Below are positions 1 through 9,629 of a stretch of 37,689 nucleotides of DNA, in pieces (position 1 is the first letter of the stretch; each line of letters begins with the position of its first letter). The stretch is from an uncultured bacterium (lineage in GTDB: Bacteria; Muiribacteriota; Ozemobacteria; Ozemobacterales; Ozemobacteraceae): the NCBI GenBank assembly GCA_946407375.1, contig CAMJNS010000015.1:1-37689 (forward strand). The letters are read 5' to 3'. The position numbers and the translations under genes were made by a program. The notes beneath the pieces were generated by a model. That model made no database searches and was not told where the DNA came from. It worked only from the letters and a program-made list of their open reading frames with translations.

Positions 1-1
1 G

Positions 2-2530
2 TATCAAATCAGATTAGACCCTCAGAAATTGCTAAAATATAAGCTTACAATCAAAGATGTAATTGAAGCGGTAAACTCTAACAATCGTAATGCTGGCGGT
101 CAGTTCATTACAACTGATTCAGAAGAAATGGTTGTCAGAGGTATTGGCTTGTTAGACTCTATCGAGGAAATGAGCAGTATTCCTATAAAAACAACAGATG
201 GCAATCCAGTATTATTGAGCAGTATCGCTGAAATTGATTTTGGAAATGAGATAAGACGCGGTGCAGTCGTAAAAGATGAAGGTGAAGAAGTGGTTTCAGG
301 CATTGTTCTTAAGCTTTATGGAACAAATACTTCAAAGGTAATCAGCCGTCTTTACGATAAAATCGAACAAATTAAGACAAACCTGCCAAAAGGTGTTGAA
401 TTGGTGCCTTACTATGACCAGGCGAAACTGGTAAACAATGCAACAAATACGGTCATTAATGCTATATGGCAAGGTGCTCTGCTGGTTGTGGCTGTTTTGC
501 TTTTATTTATCGGAAATTGGCGTACAACACTTATAGTAGTTATATCTTTGCCTCTCTGTGCTTTTATTGCTGTAATGATTATGAATTATTTCGGAGTCTC
601 CGCTAATCTTATGTCTCTCGGAGGTATTGCTGTTGCCGTTGGTATGCTTTGTGACGGTTCTATTGTTATGATGGAATCAATACTTTCTGGTCTTAAAAAG
701 AATAAAGATACTTCTAGATTTAAGATTATTTCTGCCGCAATAAAAGAAGTCGCAAACCCTATTTTATTTTCTGGAATAATTGTAATAATAGTTTTTACGC
801 CTCTTCTGACCCTTGAAAACTATGAAGGCAAAATGTTTTCACCTATGGCTTTCACTATATCGGCTGCAATGGTTGGTTCAATACTTGTTGCTTTGCTGAT
901 AATTCCAAGTATTTCATGCATTTTCCTTAAAGTTAAAAACGACAAAGATGAAGATACTTTTGTAATGAGGAATTTGAGACGAATTTACAAGCCAATGAGA
1001 CATTGGACAATAAAACATAGCAAACTAGTTATAATTATAGCTCTAATCTGCCTTGGAACATCATTATATGCGTTAACCCAGGTTGGAACAGAATTTATTC
1101 CGACTTTGGAAGAAGGCTCTATTTTTGTAGGGGTTAATATGGCTCCTTCAATCTCTTTGGAAAAAGCTACCAATATAGTTAAAATACTAAGTTCATTGGC
1201 GAAAAAGCATAAAGAAGTTAGAGAGGTTGTATCCAGAATTGGCAGACCAGAGGCAGGTAGTCATCCGCATCCTGTAAATTATGGTGAAATTCAGATAGAG
1301 CTTTATCCTGAATTGATATTCAGCAAAAACACTAGTAAAAAACAACTAGTAGATTCTCTTAGAGCAGAAATGAATAAAATTCCTGGAATTAATCTGAATT
1401 TTACTCAACCTATTCAAAACTCTTTTGATGAACTTATTTCAGGTATTAAAAGCCAGCTTGCAATTAAGGTTTATGGGCCTGATACCAATAAACTTCAAAG
1501 CATTGCTGAAGAAATTCATCATAAGATAGAAAAAATCAAAGGTTTAACCGACCTTTCTATTGAACAAAGTTTTGGACAGCCTCAAATTCAGGTTATTGCC
1601 GATAGAAAAGCCTGTGCAAGACATGGTGTCAGTGTTGATAATCTGCTTGAAATGGTGGAATATGCTATTGGTGGAGAAAATATTGGCGAAGTTTTCTTTA
1701 ACAACAGAAAATTTAGTATCAATCTGCGCTACCAGGAAAAATTCAGAAATGATCCTGAATCAATCGGAAATATGCTTATCAGCACTAATAATAACAGCTT
1801 AATTCAGCTTAAACAAATTGCTGAAATAAAGAAGGTTGTAGGCCCTATTCAGATTAATAGAGAAAATAATCAACGCAGATGGGTTGTTCAAGGCAATATA
1901 AAAGATAGAGATATCGGAAGCACTCTTATAGATATAAAGAAAGCAATTTCTGAGAATATAACTCTGCCTGTTGGATATTCAATCGAATATGGCGGTCAGT
2001 TTGAAAATCAGCAGAGAGCTATGCTTAAGCTTTGTATTATAGTACCTATAGCTATTGCTTCTGTATTTATTCTGCTTTGGCTAAGTTTTGCATCGTTAAA
2101 GAGTGCTCTGATTATTTTTATGATGGTTCCTCTTTCTATGATTGGCGGAGTTGTTGGATTAATTGTTATGAATCTCTATTTGTCTGTTCCCGCATCAATT
2201 GGCTTTATTGCTTTGTTTGGTATGGCAATGCTTGACGGAATGGTTATGATTAACTGTTTCAACAACTTGAAAGAAAAGGGCCTTTCTACAGAAGATACTA
2301 TCAATCAAGGCTGTGAAGACAGATTGCCAGCAATTCTTATGACTACAGTTACAACTTTGCTTGGGTTGCTTCCTCTGCTTATTTCTAATGGAATTGGCTC
2401 GGAAGTTCAACGCCCATTAGCTTCTGTTGTTGTGTTTGGGTTGATGTCTTCCACAACTTTGTCCCTGTTTATTATTCCTGCACTTTATAATATTGTTGAA
2501 AGCTATGGCTCAATAAAAGGTGAAAATTGA
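2..2530 (+). CDS. Heavy-metal efflux RND pump, CusA/CzcA family (5' truncated)
   Basis: This is the inner-membrane proton-driven component of a tripartite metal efflux pump. The reading frame is open from base 2, and residues before the first possible start (YQIRLDPQKL) match the family's periplasmic domain, so the true start lies outside the window; about 840 of a usual ~1030 residues are present. Visible family marks are the TM-rich block around GGIAVAVGMLCDGSIVMME, the periplasmic phrase FTQPIQNSFDELISG followed by KVYGPD, and the final TM bundle ending in FIIPALYNIVES. The TM4 motif keeps one acidic residue (CDGS), and a later TM carries MLDGMVMIN where CzcA homologues often have Asn. The metal cannot be read from sequence. 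No outer-membrane or adaptor partner is visible; they would lie upstream. Family assignment is firm, substrate unknown. Confidence 0.93.
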   Translation, partial: YQIRLDPQKLLKYKLTIKDVIEAVNSNNRNAGGQFITTDSEEMVVRGIGLLDSIEEMSSIPIKTTDGNPVLLSSIAEIDFGNEIRRGAVVKDEGEEVVSGIVLKLYGTNTSKVISRLYDKIEQIKTNLPKGVELVPYYDQAKLVNNATNTVINAIWQGALLVVAVLLLFIGNWRTTLIVVISLPLCAFIAVMIMNYFGVSANLMSLGGIAVAVGMLCDGSIVMMESILSGLKKNKDTSRFKIISAAIKEVANPILFSGIIVIIVFTPLLTLENYEGKMFSPMAFTISAAMVGSILVALLIIPSISCIFLKVKNDKDEDTFVMRNLRRIYKPMRHWTIKHSKLVIIIALICLGTSLYALTQVGTEFIPTLEEGSIFVGVNMAPSISLEKATNIVKILSSLAKKHKEVREVVSRIGRPEAGSHPHPVNYGEIQIELYPELIFSKNTSKKQLVDSLRAEMNKIPGINLNFTQPIQNSFDELISGIKSQLAIKVYGPDTNKLQSIAEEIHHKIEKIKGLTDLSIEQSFGQPQIQVIADRKACARHGVSVDNLLEMVEYAIGGENIGEVFFNNRKFSINLRYQEKFRNDPESIGNMLISTNNNSLIQLKQIAEIKKVVGPIQINRENNQRRWVVQGNIKDRDIGSTLIDIKKAISENITLPVGYSIEYGGQFENQQRAMLKLCIIVPIAIASVFILLWLSFASLKSALIIFMMVPLSMIGGVVGLIVMNLYLSVPASIGFIALFGMAMLDGMVMINCFNNLKEKGLSTEDTINQGCEDRLPAILMTTVTTLLGLLPLLISNGIGSEVQRPLASVVVFGLMSSTTLSLFIIPALYNIVESYGSIKGEN

Positions 2531-2602
2531 GTTTGTCTATTAGATTAAGAATTAACTCATAAATTTTATAGCTAAATAAAATGTATAAGCTTAATAAAAC
2601 TG

Positions 2603-2611
2603 TGATATAAT
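2603..2611 (+). promoter_or_regulatory. Extended -10 promoter for pepD
   Basis: The sequence TGATATAAT gives a perfect TATAAT at 2606-2611 with the TGn extension. No good -35 is seen 17 bases upstream. Transcription would start near 2618, leaving a leader of about 27 bases before the ATG at 2645 and only about 6 before the in-frame ATG at 2624, which favours the later start. Confidence 0.6.
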
Positions 2612-2644
2612 TACCTAAATTGTATGCCAAAAAGGGAGTTGGAA

Positions 2645-4120
2645 ATGAGTAAAACCAATGAAGCAAAAACTTATAAAATGGATACAAACACTAAAAATGT
2701 AATCCATTTTTTTGAACAGATATGTCAGGTTCCACGAGGATCTGGTAATGAAGCTGGAATTCGTGAATTTATGGTTAACTGGGCTAACAAAAACAAATTT
2801 GAAAACTATGTTGATCAGACAGGCAACTTATTGATAAAAGTCCCTGCCACAAAAGGCATGGAAAAGAATCCTTCAATAGTTCTTCAGGGTCACATGGACA
2901 TGGTTTGTGAAAAGACTCCTGATTCAAACCACGATTTTACTAAAGATCCAATAAAAACTATTTTTGAAGGTGAATGGCTTAGAGCAGACAACACTACTCT
3001 TGGAGCTGATGATGGAGTAGCTTTAGCTATATCTATGGCATTAGTTACTGATCCATCTGTTAAGCACCCCGATCTAGAACTTTTGTTCACTATCGACGAA
3101 GAACGTGGTTTAACTGGTGCTAACGGTTTAGCAGACGGATTCTTAACCGGTAAATATCTGATAAATCTAGATTCTGAAAACGAAGGAGTATTTACAATCG
3201 GCTGTGCAGGCGGTAAAGATACTCATTTGGCATTAGATTTGGAATACGATGAAGTTCCCAATGACTACATACCTTTCTTAATGAAAATTAAAGGCTGCAC
3301 TGGTGGTCATTCAGGTGAAAACATTCATTGTGAACGTGCTAACGCAATTAGAGTTCTTGCTAGAATTCTACAAAATCTTGCAGAAATCAGTGATATTAGA
3401 ATTATCAATATCCATGGTGGCACCGCTCATAACGCAATCCCAAGAGATTGTGAAGCCACATTTTTTGCTCCAGTAGCAGACAAAGAAGAAATTGAAAACC
3501 TAGCAAGAAATATGGCTGTTACAATAAAAAGCGAATTTACTGATACAGACCCGAATATTTTGTTAGTTCTAGACGAAGGTTTTGAACCTGAAGATAGACG
3601 TGCAATGCTTTCTTGGCTTAGCGTTAAAGTTTTAGATTTCTTAAGAGCTATTCCTCATGGTGTAGCAAGCACAATTAAAAAGTTGAACTTGACAGAAACT
3701 TCTTCTAATCTGGCAATAGTTAAAGTTGTTGATGGTCAGTTACTTGTACAAACAAGTCAAAGAAGTAGCATAATAAGCCGACGTGATGCAATCACATCTA
3801 GGGTTGAATCTGTTGGAAGATTAGCTGGTGCTCACGTTTGGAGTGGAAATGGTTACGTTCCTTGGCGTCCAAATTTTGATTCTAAATTAGTTAAACAATG
3901 CCAGGAAATATATGAAAAGCTTTTCAAGACCGAGCCAAAGATTGTGACCATACACGCAGGTCTAGAATGTGGAATAATTGGCGATAAACACCCTGGTATG
4001 GAAATGATTTCAATAGGTCCTGATGCTGTTGATATTCACTCTCCTACTGAAAGACTTTATTTGCCATCTGTAGGAAAAGTTTACGAACTAGTTGCTGCAT
4101 TCTTAGCTAATTTAAAGTAA
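2645..4120 (+). CDS. pepD: Aminoacyl-histidine dipeptidase (peptidase M20C, PepD)
   Basis: Cytosolic zinc dipeptidase that hydrolyses Xaa-His and other dipeptides, releasing free amino acids. The M20 metal-site motifs are all present: GHMDMVC (His83, Asp85), LGADDG (Asp122), DEERG (Glu152/Glu153), NLDSE and the C-terminal HAGLECG motif. Length (491 residues) is normal for PepD. An upstream in-frame ATG exists at 2624, but the Shine-Dalgarno AGGGAG at 2633-2638 sits correctly for the ATG at 2645, and the promoter would leave almost no leader for the earlier codon. The gene has its own promoter after the RND pump and is followed 81 bases later by a secreted nucleotidase on the same strand. It fits an organism living partly on peptides; histidine released could feed the route that ends in FtcD, encoded at 23.4 kb. 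Confidence 0.95.
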   Translation: MSKTNEAKTYKMDTNTKNVIHFFEQICQVPRGSGNEAGIREFMVNWANKNKFENYVDQTGNLLIKVPATKGMEKNPSIVLQGHMDMVCEKTPDSNHDFTKDPIKTIFEGEWLRADNTTLGADDGVALAISMALVTDPSVKHPDLELLFTIDEERGLTGANGLADGFLTGKYLINLDSENEGVFTIGCAGGKDTHLALDLEYDEVPNDYIPFLMKIKGCTGGHSGENIHCERANAIRVLARILQNLAEISDIRIINIHGGTAHNAIPRDCEATFFAPVADKEEIENLARNMAVTIKSEFTDTDPNILLVLDEGFEPEDRRAMLSWLSVKVLDFLRAIPHGVASTIKKLNLTETSSNLAIVKVVDGQLLVQTSQRSSIISRRDAITSRVESVGRLAGAHVWSGNGYVPWRPNFDSKLVKQCQEIYEKLFKTEPKIVTIHAGLECGIIGDKHPGMEMISIGPDAVDIHSPTERLYLPSVGKVYELVAAFLANLK

Positions 4121-4201
4121 ATGTAGCCAATAATAAATACATCAATAAAGGTTAATAACTTAGAAGAAATATAAATTCTTGTTTTTAAAAAAGGAAACAA
4201 C

Positions 4202-5755
4202 ATGCTAAATAGAAAAAAAATAATTCTTTTCATATTGTTTTTAACAGTAGCTTTGGGCATTGCCCCTGTATTTGCAGATACAAAAGTTACTATTCTTCAC
4301 ACAAACGATACTCACGCTCATTTGATTCCTTTCGATGATCCTGATCACGGCACAAATTGCGGCGGCATTGTTCGCAGAGCAGGTCTTATTGAATTAATAA
4401 AAAAAGAAGGCAATAACCCACTGCTTCTTGATGCCGGTGATATTTTTCAGGGAACTACCTTTTTCACTCTCTTTAAAGGGGAAGCCTGTTACAGAGCAGC
4501 AAAAGCTATAGGTCTAGACGCTACAACCATGGGTAACCATGAACTAGATTTGGGCATTGAACACCTCTTAGAAATGCTTGATAAGACCCAATTAAAACTT
4601 CTTGCCTGCAATGTAGCCTGGCCCGACGGTAAAAAGCTCGTTTTCCAACCCTATTCTGTTTTTGTAAGAAATGGCATTAAAATAGGTGTTATAGGCAGAG
4701 TTGGGCATGACAACTGGGGAGATTGCAATATCAAAGTGACTAACAAAATGAAACTTTTAGATGATACCGAAACCATTCGTGAAACAGCTAAAAGAATCAG
4801 ACCTTATGTTGATTTGCTAGTCGTTATTTCCCATTCAGAAGTTGAAAACGACAGAAAACTAGCTGCCAGCGTTGCAGAATTAGACATAGTTATAGGCGGT
4901 CATACTCATTCTAAGATTATGAGACCAGAATTAATAAAACACAATAAAACTGCCGGTAATTATGATAATGGACTAGGCGGAACCCTTTTTACAGAAGCTT
5001 ATGAATGGGGTCATTATCTTGGTCGTGTAGATTTCATTTTCGATGATAACAAAAAAATCAAAAGCTGGGATGGCGGTCTAATAGAAGTTCGCCCAGACCA
5101 CGAAAAATTTGCTCCTCACTTAATAAAACATCTTGTTAAATATTACGATTATAGACGTCTTAAAGCCATAAATACAGTAATAGCACATTCTGAAAAAGGT
5201 CTTCCTTACGAAAAAAGCATGAGAAGCAAAAAAATGTGCCCAGCAGGCATATTTACCTGTGAAAGCTTAAAATATGTTGCTAAAGCTGATATTGGTATGG
5301 TTAACGCTAAAGGTGTAAGATGCGGAATAGCTCCTGGCGACATAAAAGTTGGCGATATTCACACTATGCTTCCATTTGATAACAATATCATCGTCTTTAC
5401 TCTTAAGGGTGACCAGCTACCAGGGCTTTTCGACCATGCTGCAAAAATCTGGGAAAAACAAAGTTCTACTGTTTTTTCTGGCGTAACTGGCGAACTCTAT
5501 GTTGATGAAAATAAAGCCAAAAATATTAGAGTGAATGGTCAACCAATTGATCCAAACAAGGAATACAAAATAGCTGTTACCAGCTTTATCGCAGATGGTA
5601 ATGATGGTGGCGATGTTTTCTTTGCAAAACCAATTTCTATTAAAGATACTGGAATTATTATGAGGGATGCCGTTATCGAATATATGGAATACTTAAAAGA
5701 AATTCCTGAAATAGATTACGAACCCTTAAAAATAATTAGAACTAAGTCAAAGTAA
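4202..5755 (+). CDS. Secreted 5'-nucleotidase / UshA-family metallophosphatase
   Basis: Exported two-domain phosphoesterase, probably periplasmic, that would dephosphorylate nucleotides or UDP-sugars. Residues 1-25 form a signal peptide (KK, hydrophobic core, VFA|D cleavage). The N-terminal dinuclear-metal domain shows HTNDTHAH (Asp36, His38), DAGDIFQG, GNHELD, VISHSE and GGHTHS in the expected order. The C-terminal domain (roughly residues 330-510) carries the family's GVTGELYV and SFIADGNDGGD region, where nucleobases bind in UshA. Length of 517 is standard. The start is supported by AAGGA at 4191-4195, six bases upstream. The gene sits between pepD and an unknown secreted protein. A TATAAA at 4170-4175 could be a weak -10, or the gene may be read through from pepD. 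Substrate range is not determinable. Confidence 0.92.
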   Translation: MLNRKKIILFILFLTVALGIAPVFADTKVTILHTNDTHAHLIPFDDPDHGTNCGGIVRRAGLIELIKKEGNNPLLLDAGDIFQGTTFFTLFKGEACYRAAKAIGLDATTMGNHELDLGIEHLLEMLDKTQLKLLACNVAWPDGKKLVFQPYSVFVRNGIKIGVIGRVGHDNWGDCNIKVTNKMKLLDDTETIRETAKRIRPYVDLLVVISHSEVENDRKLAASVAELDIVIGGHTHSKIMRPELIKHNKTAGNYDNGLGGTLFTEAYEWGHYLGRVDFIFDDNKKIKSWDGGLIEVRPDHEKFAPHLIKHLVKYYDYRRLKAINTVIAHSEKGLPYEKSMRSKKMCPAGIFTCESLKYVAKADIGMVNAKGVRCGIAPGDIKVGDIHTMLPFDNNIIVFTLKGDQLPGLFDHAAKIWEKQSSTVFSGVTGELYVDENKAKNIRVNGQPIDPNKEYKIAVTSFIADGNDGGDVFFAKPISIKDTGIIMRDAVIEYMEYLKEIPEIDYEPLKIIRTKSK

Positions 5756-5763
5756 GGTTTTAT

Positions 5764-5802
5764 AATACTAACCATTATTAACTTTTGATGGTTAGTATTT
5801 TT
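5764..5802 (+). terminator. Hairpin with T-run between nucleotidase and next gene
   Basis: A perfect 12-base stem (5764-5775 pairing with 5788-5799) with a 12-base loop is followed by a short T-run. It looks like an intrinsic terminator, but the next gene's ribosome site (AGAGGAGA) begins only about 8 bases after it, leaving no room for a new promoter. A TATAAT at 5761-5766 overlaps the hairpin start. It may end most nucleotidase transcripts and let some continue, or act as an attenuator. Confidence 0.7.
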
Positions 5803-5820
5803 ACAGCAAGAGGAGATTAA

Positions 5821-7518
5821 ATGAAAAAGATATTAAGTCTTTTGGTGGCTTTTATTATAGTTATTGCCACAATTCCCTGTTTTGCAGCAACCAATAAAAC
5901 AGAAACCAATCGTGTTGTCATAACTTTTTCACCTCTTGTTGTAAACAATTTAAACTACACCAATGAGCTTTTTGATGTTTTTTCTAATACCGTAAAAAAA
6001 CAATCTAATTTATCGGAAAAGCTAGAAGCCTCCGGAGCTCTTTGGTCTATTAGTCAGAATCTAAGCGGAATACAAATTAGTATTAGTTCCCCTCAAAGTC
6101 TTGAGGAACTCTATCAATTAACCGAAACATTCTTAATAACAGCTTTAAAAGAAGCTGAGAATGTTATAAAAAAGCCAAAAACAGATATTAAACCAGCAGA
6201 TAGATTATATCAATTTTTTATAGACTCTGATTCAATATATTCAACTTTCAAACCAGTGAGTATAAGATTTTTCAACTCTTTTGGAAACGAAGAAAAAGAC
6301 TATTATACCAATCATTTAGTTATAGAAGAAATCAATCAAAATGCAAATATAACTAATATTGAAGAACAAGAATCTGCTACTAATATTCAACCAATAAAAA
6401 GATTTAGACGAGATTTCATAGAAGACTATTGTAATATCTACAAAAAAACTCAAACAACTAACAAACAAACCCCGAAAATACAGAATGTAAATAAGCCGAT
6501 TTTGGCTAATTTCCTTTGTTGGAATCAATTAAATCATGAAACTTTTATTTCCGCTAGCCTTATTAAAAACAGGTTTATCTATGATGATGTAACCAATCAA
6601 AAGTTTTCTATTGAGCTATTTAACACAACCAAGGGTCTTGTTCTTGCTGTTTACTGCGATATAGACAAAAATGAAGACATTTATAACAAATATTTGGAAA
6701 TGTGCAAAAGCATAGATTCTGCTATTTCCTCTATTAGTTCTAAAGAATGGTCTACTTGGGCTAGTAAGCTGCTAGAAGTAATGAAAAACGATAAAAGAGA
6801 TTATAGCAAAAAGGCGATGTTTGATGCCTGGTGTAAACACTGGAATGGAGTTGGTTTTGAGAGCACTCCTACTAGATTAGACTTCAAGAAACCTGATTAC
6901 ACCAAAGAAATCCAAATTTTCTCTTCTATATCAGAACATAATTTTAATTTATCTGCGGACACATTTCCTGCAATTTATGCTTGTAATGATGAAAGTTTCA
7001 AGGAAGACAGTATAATTGCAGTTTGCATAAATGGGCATGACCAAATTTTATCAAGCATTGAAAGCCATATTTCCAATACTTTACAAATCAATGTACCAAT
7101 AACCATTGATAAAAAGCCATCTGATAGCTTGGTTATAAGCTTTTATTGCCCTGAAGAAAAAGTCCCCGCTTATTTATCACGAATTAAGGCTTCAATTGCT
7201 AACCATTTATACTCAAAATTTACTATTACAGACTTAAAGAAATCTATAAGAATTGGTATTGCTGGTATTTCTTCTATTCCAGCCTATAGACTTAAAGGAT
7301 TGCTGACATTAGGCTGGCCTACCAAATCCGCAAGATATGAATCTAGAGTTGCAAATAACAATGATTTGTATTCATTTGTAAAAAGCAGCAATTCATCAAA
7401 TGATAAGAACTTTAAGCTTCGCTGGGAAAATATGGCCTCTTCTCCTCAAGACAAAGCCAAAATTCTTGCAATGCTAGCCTGTTACAATTTAACAATTGAT
7501 TCTTGGAATAGAGAATAA
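5821..7518 (+). CDS. Secreted protein of unknown function
   Basis: I do not recognise this family. It starts with a clear signal peptide (MKK, a hydrophobic stretch to about residue 18, then a PCFAA cleavage region); the Cys is not in a good lipobox, so a soluble exported protein is more likely than a lipoprotein. The remaining ~540 residues alternate helix-like charged stretches with strand-like segments and contain no obvious catalytic motif, TM segment or repeat. A stretch around residues 60-110 and another near 440-510 faintly resemble the alternating folds of non-catalytic M16 peptidase domains, but no HxxEH zinc motif exists, so this is only a weak hint. The start has a strong ribosome site (AGAGGAGA). 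It follows the secreted nucleotidase and its stop lies one base from the stop of the convergent acyltransferase gene. Confidence 0.75.
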   Translation: MKKILSLLVAFIIVIATIPCFAATNKTETNRVVITFSPLVVNNLNYTNELFDVFSNTVKKQSNLSEKLEASGALWSISQNLSGIQISISSPQSLEELYQLTETFLITALKEAENVIKKPKTDIKPADRLYQFFIDSDSIYSTFKPVSIRFFNSFGNEEKDYYTNHLVIEEINQNANITNIEEQESATNIQPIKRFRRDFIEDYCNIYKKTQTTNKQTPKIQNVNKPILANFLCWNQLNHETFISASLIKNRFIYDDVTNQKFSIELFNTTKGLVLAVYCDIDKNEDIYNKYLEMCKSIDSAISSISSKEWSTWASKLLEVMKNDKRDYSKKAMFDAWCKHWNGVGFESTPTRLDFKKPDYTKEIQIFSSISEHNFNLSADTFPAIYACNDESFKEDSIIAVCINGHDQILSSIESHISNTLQINVPITIDKKPSDSLVISFYCPEEKVPAYLSRIKASIANHLYSKFTITDLKKSIRIGIAGISSIPAYRLKGLLTLGWPTKSARYESRVANNNDLYSFVKSSNSSNDKNFKLRWENMASSPQDKAKILAMLACYNLTIDSWNRE

Positions 7519-7519
7519 A

Positions 7520-8452
7520 TCAGTCTTTAGCAAGTTTTGCCCAAGGGTTATCGGGACAATCTTCTGGTCGTGTTTTCCATCTTCTATGCATCCAAAACCA
7601 CTGTTCTGGGTATTTTCTTATCATCTTTTCGTGTAGGGCTGTATAATCAGCAGTAAGCTTTTGCTGTCCTTCTATGTTGTTTTCATAGTTTTCCGGGTAA
7701 AATGCTGGGTAAATTTTGAAATAATGTTTTCCGTTATATCTAGGTAAAACATAGAATGGAACAATAGGTGCTTTGGTTTTTAAAGAAATCAGAGCAGGAC
7801 CAACAGGCGCAGAACACCATTTATTCAAGAATTTAACAAAAATGCCTTTCTTCCCATTGTCTTGATCAACCATTAAACCAAGAACATCACCGTTACGCAA
7901 AGTTCTAAGAATATCTCTTAAGCCCATTCCAGAATCTGTAGTTTTACCACCATGGCTGTGGCGCATTTCTTCAAACCATTCATCAGCATATTTATTGTTT
8001 TGTCTTCTGACAACAGTGGTAACATTATGTCCCTGCAAGGCAACCCACTGAGGAACATACTCCCAAAGTCCGAAATGACCAGAAATAATAATAGCTCCCT
8101 TGTTTCTTTTCAAAGCTTCTTCTAAGTTCTCTTTGCCTTCAACTTCAAGAACATTTAAAAACTCTTCATCACTAATATATCTAATCTTTGCCATTTCAAA
8201 AGAGTTATAAATAAAGGCTTCGTAACTTTCTCTTCTTAGCTTCTCAGCTTCACTTTCATCAACTCCCAGTGTTTCTATCAATATGTTTTTCACGTAGTCT
8301 TTACGAGAAAACTTAAAAGGCATAATCAGCCTTGTTAGAAGCGAAGCAAATCGTCTTTTCTGACTCGAAGTCAAAACAACACTCTTTTTTGCGAATAATT
8401 CCAAAAATTTCGCCAATAACCTATCTATAAAATCAAAATGTTTTTTACTCAT
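7520..8452 (-). CDS. LpxL/HtrB-family lysophospholipid/lipid A acyltransferase
   Basis: Acyltransferase of the LPLAT superfamily that would transfer a fatty acyl chain to lipid A or a related lipid at the inner membrane. It has the catalytic HxxxxE motif as HFGLWE (His126, Glu131), a VDQDNG block, and the family's C-terminal signature QWFWMHRRWKTRPE. Length (310) is typical. Unlike most LpxL proteins there is no strong N-terminal membrane helix; residues 1-50 are instead basic and amphipathic, suggesting peripheral attachment. It is the last gene of a three-gene unit: its ATG lies inside the end of the DUF362 gene in the 8-base overlap ATGAGTAA, so translation is probably coupled. A second LPLAT paralogue lies in the LPS operon at 34274-35158. 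The acceptor is not predictable from sequence. Confidence 0.88.
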   Translation of the reverse strand: MSKKHFDFIDRLLAKFLELFAKKSVVLTSSQKRRFASLLTRLIMPFKFSRKDYVKNILIETLGVDESEAEKLRRESYEAFIYNSFEMAKIRYISDEEFLNVLEVEGKENLEEALKRNKGAIIISGHFGLWEYVPQWVALQGHNVTTVVRRQNNKYADEWFEEMRHSHGGKTTDSGMGLRDILRTLRNGDVLGLMVDQDNGKKGIFVKFLNKWCSAPVGPALISLKTKAPIVPFYVLPRYNGKHYFKIYPAFYPENYENNIEGQQKLTADYTALHEKMIRKYPEQWFWMHRRWKTRPEDCPDNPWAKLAKD

Positions 8453-9629
8453 TTTTTCTATTTCTACTCAAAACATTTCTAACATTTCTTAGTTTTAGAA
8501 TTATAGCCATTAGAGGGCTAGCTTTCATTTCTATTGCTTCAACAGGACAAACTTCCATACAACAGAAACAAGAAATACATTTATTTCTGTTAAAACCTGC
8601 TCCATTACTTCCAACTTCTATTGCTTTTGCAGGACAAATACTTTTACATCTTCCACATTTTACGCATTTATTAGGTTTTAAGTTAGGTCCTGTCCAAATC
8701 ATTTTTCTGATTAATTCCAACACAAAATCAGGAATCAAATATACTGGTGGAGCAGGAGGCACAACATACCCCTTTACTATACAATCTTCAACTTTTGTTC
8801 CAACAAAGTCTACATCAGCAAAAGAATCTGGTCCCCACCCTATTTTTTTACAATATTGCATTATAGGAACAGACTCAGGTTTTAATCCAACTACTTTGCA
8901 AAACCCCATATCTACCGCTACTGGGTCATCTGAAGCTATTAAAACATTGTTCTTTTTAACTCTACCACTGGCTGGACCTTGCAAATCCATAGCTTCAATT
9001 CCATCCATTATATGCAATTTTACAGGTAAAGATTTTGCAAGCTCTGTTACAAATGCAGAAAACTCGTTAACTTTAGTAAATTTTTTATGCCAAAGAGCTT
9101 TTGAAAAGCCGGGAATAAAGCCAAAATGATTTTTTACAGCCCCAGTAATTCTTGTAAGATTATGGGTTTTCATTTTTGAAAGACTGATTACAATATCTGC
9201 ATCAAAAACCTTTTTAATTACGGAAGCTGTTATCTCTTTCCCAAAAACTTTAAAAGAAATATTGGCTTTTTCATCTTTTTCAAAACATAGCATTTCGCCA
9301 CCAGCTTCTTCTGCAGCTTTGGCAAAACCAGTTTTATTCCAAAAATCTTCAGTTCTTCCAAAAATAGCTGGCGGACTGTCTCCAACCCAAACAACAGAAG
9401 CACCGGCTTCAAAACATTCTTTTACTACAGCCTTTATAACGGAAGGATGAGTTGTTGCAGCTCTTTCAGGTTCTTTACAACTAAGCATATTAGGCTTTAT
9501 AAGAACCCTATCATTCTTTTTTACAAAAGCTGACATAGTTCCTAATGGCTCTAACAAAGCTTTTATTGCAGACGCCACCTCGAGTTCATCGTAAGAATCA
9601 CATTTTTGTAATGAAACTTTGGTGCTCAT
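8445..9629 (-). CDS. DUF362 protein with two [4Fe-4S] ferredoxin motifs
   Basis: The first ~300 residues are a DUF362 domain (KKNDRVLIKPNML, THP, WVGDSPP, SKMKTHNLTRITGAVKNHFG). The C-terminal part holds two CxxCxxCxxxCP motifs, CVKCGRCKSICP and CISCFCCMEVCP, which should bind two [4Fe-4S] clusters. Members of this family are common in anaerobes but their reaction is generally not established. The start has an excellent ribosome site (AGGAGA, about 8 bases away) and overlaps the upstream gene's stop as ATGA; its own stop overlaps the acyltransferase start by 8 bases. The tight coupling to a secreted protein and an acyltransferase suggests a shared envelope or lipid-linked redox job, which is inference only. 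Confidence 0.9.
   Translation of the reverse strand: MSTKVSLQKCDSYDELEVASAIKALLEPLGTMSAFVKKNDRVLIKPNMLSCKEPERAATTHPSVIKAVVKECFEAGASVVWVGDSPPAIFGRTEDFWNKTGFAKAAEEAGGEMLCFEKDEKANISFKVFGKEITASVIKKVFDADIVISLSKMKTHNLTRITGAVKNHFGFIPGFSKALWHKKFTKVNEFSAFVTELAKSLPVKLHIMDGIEAMDLQGPASGRVKKNNVLIASDDPVAVDMGFCKVVGLKPESVPIMQYCKKIGWGPDSFADVDFVGTKVEDCIVKGYVVPPAPPVYLIPDFVLELIRKMIWTGPNLKPNKCVKCGRCKSICPAKAIEVGSNGAGFNRNKCISCFCCMEVCPVEAIEMKASPLMAIILKLRNVRNVLSRNRKNE

Noticed and set aside
4160..4187. Possible terminator after pepD (AAGAA...TTCTT then T-run)
   Set aside because: A five-pair A/T-only stem is too weak to claim.
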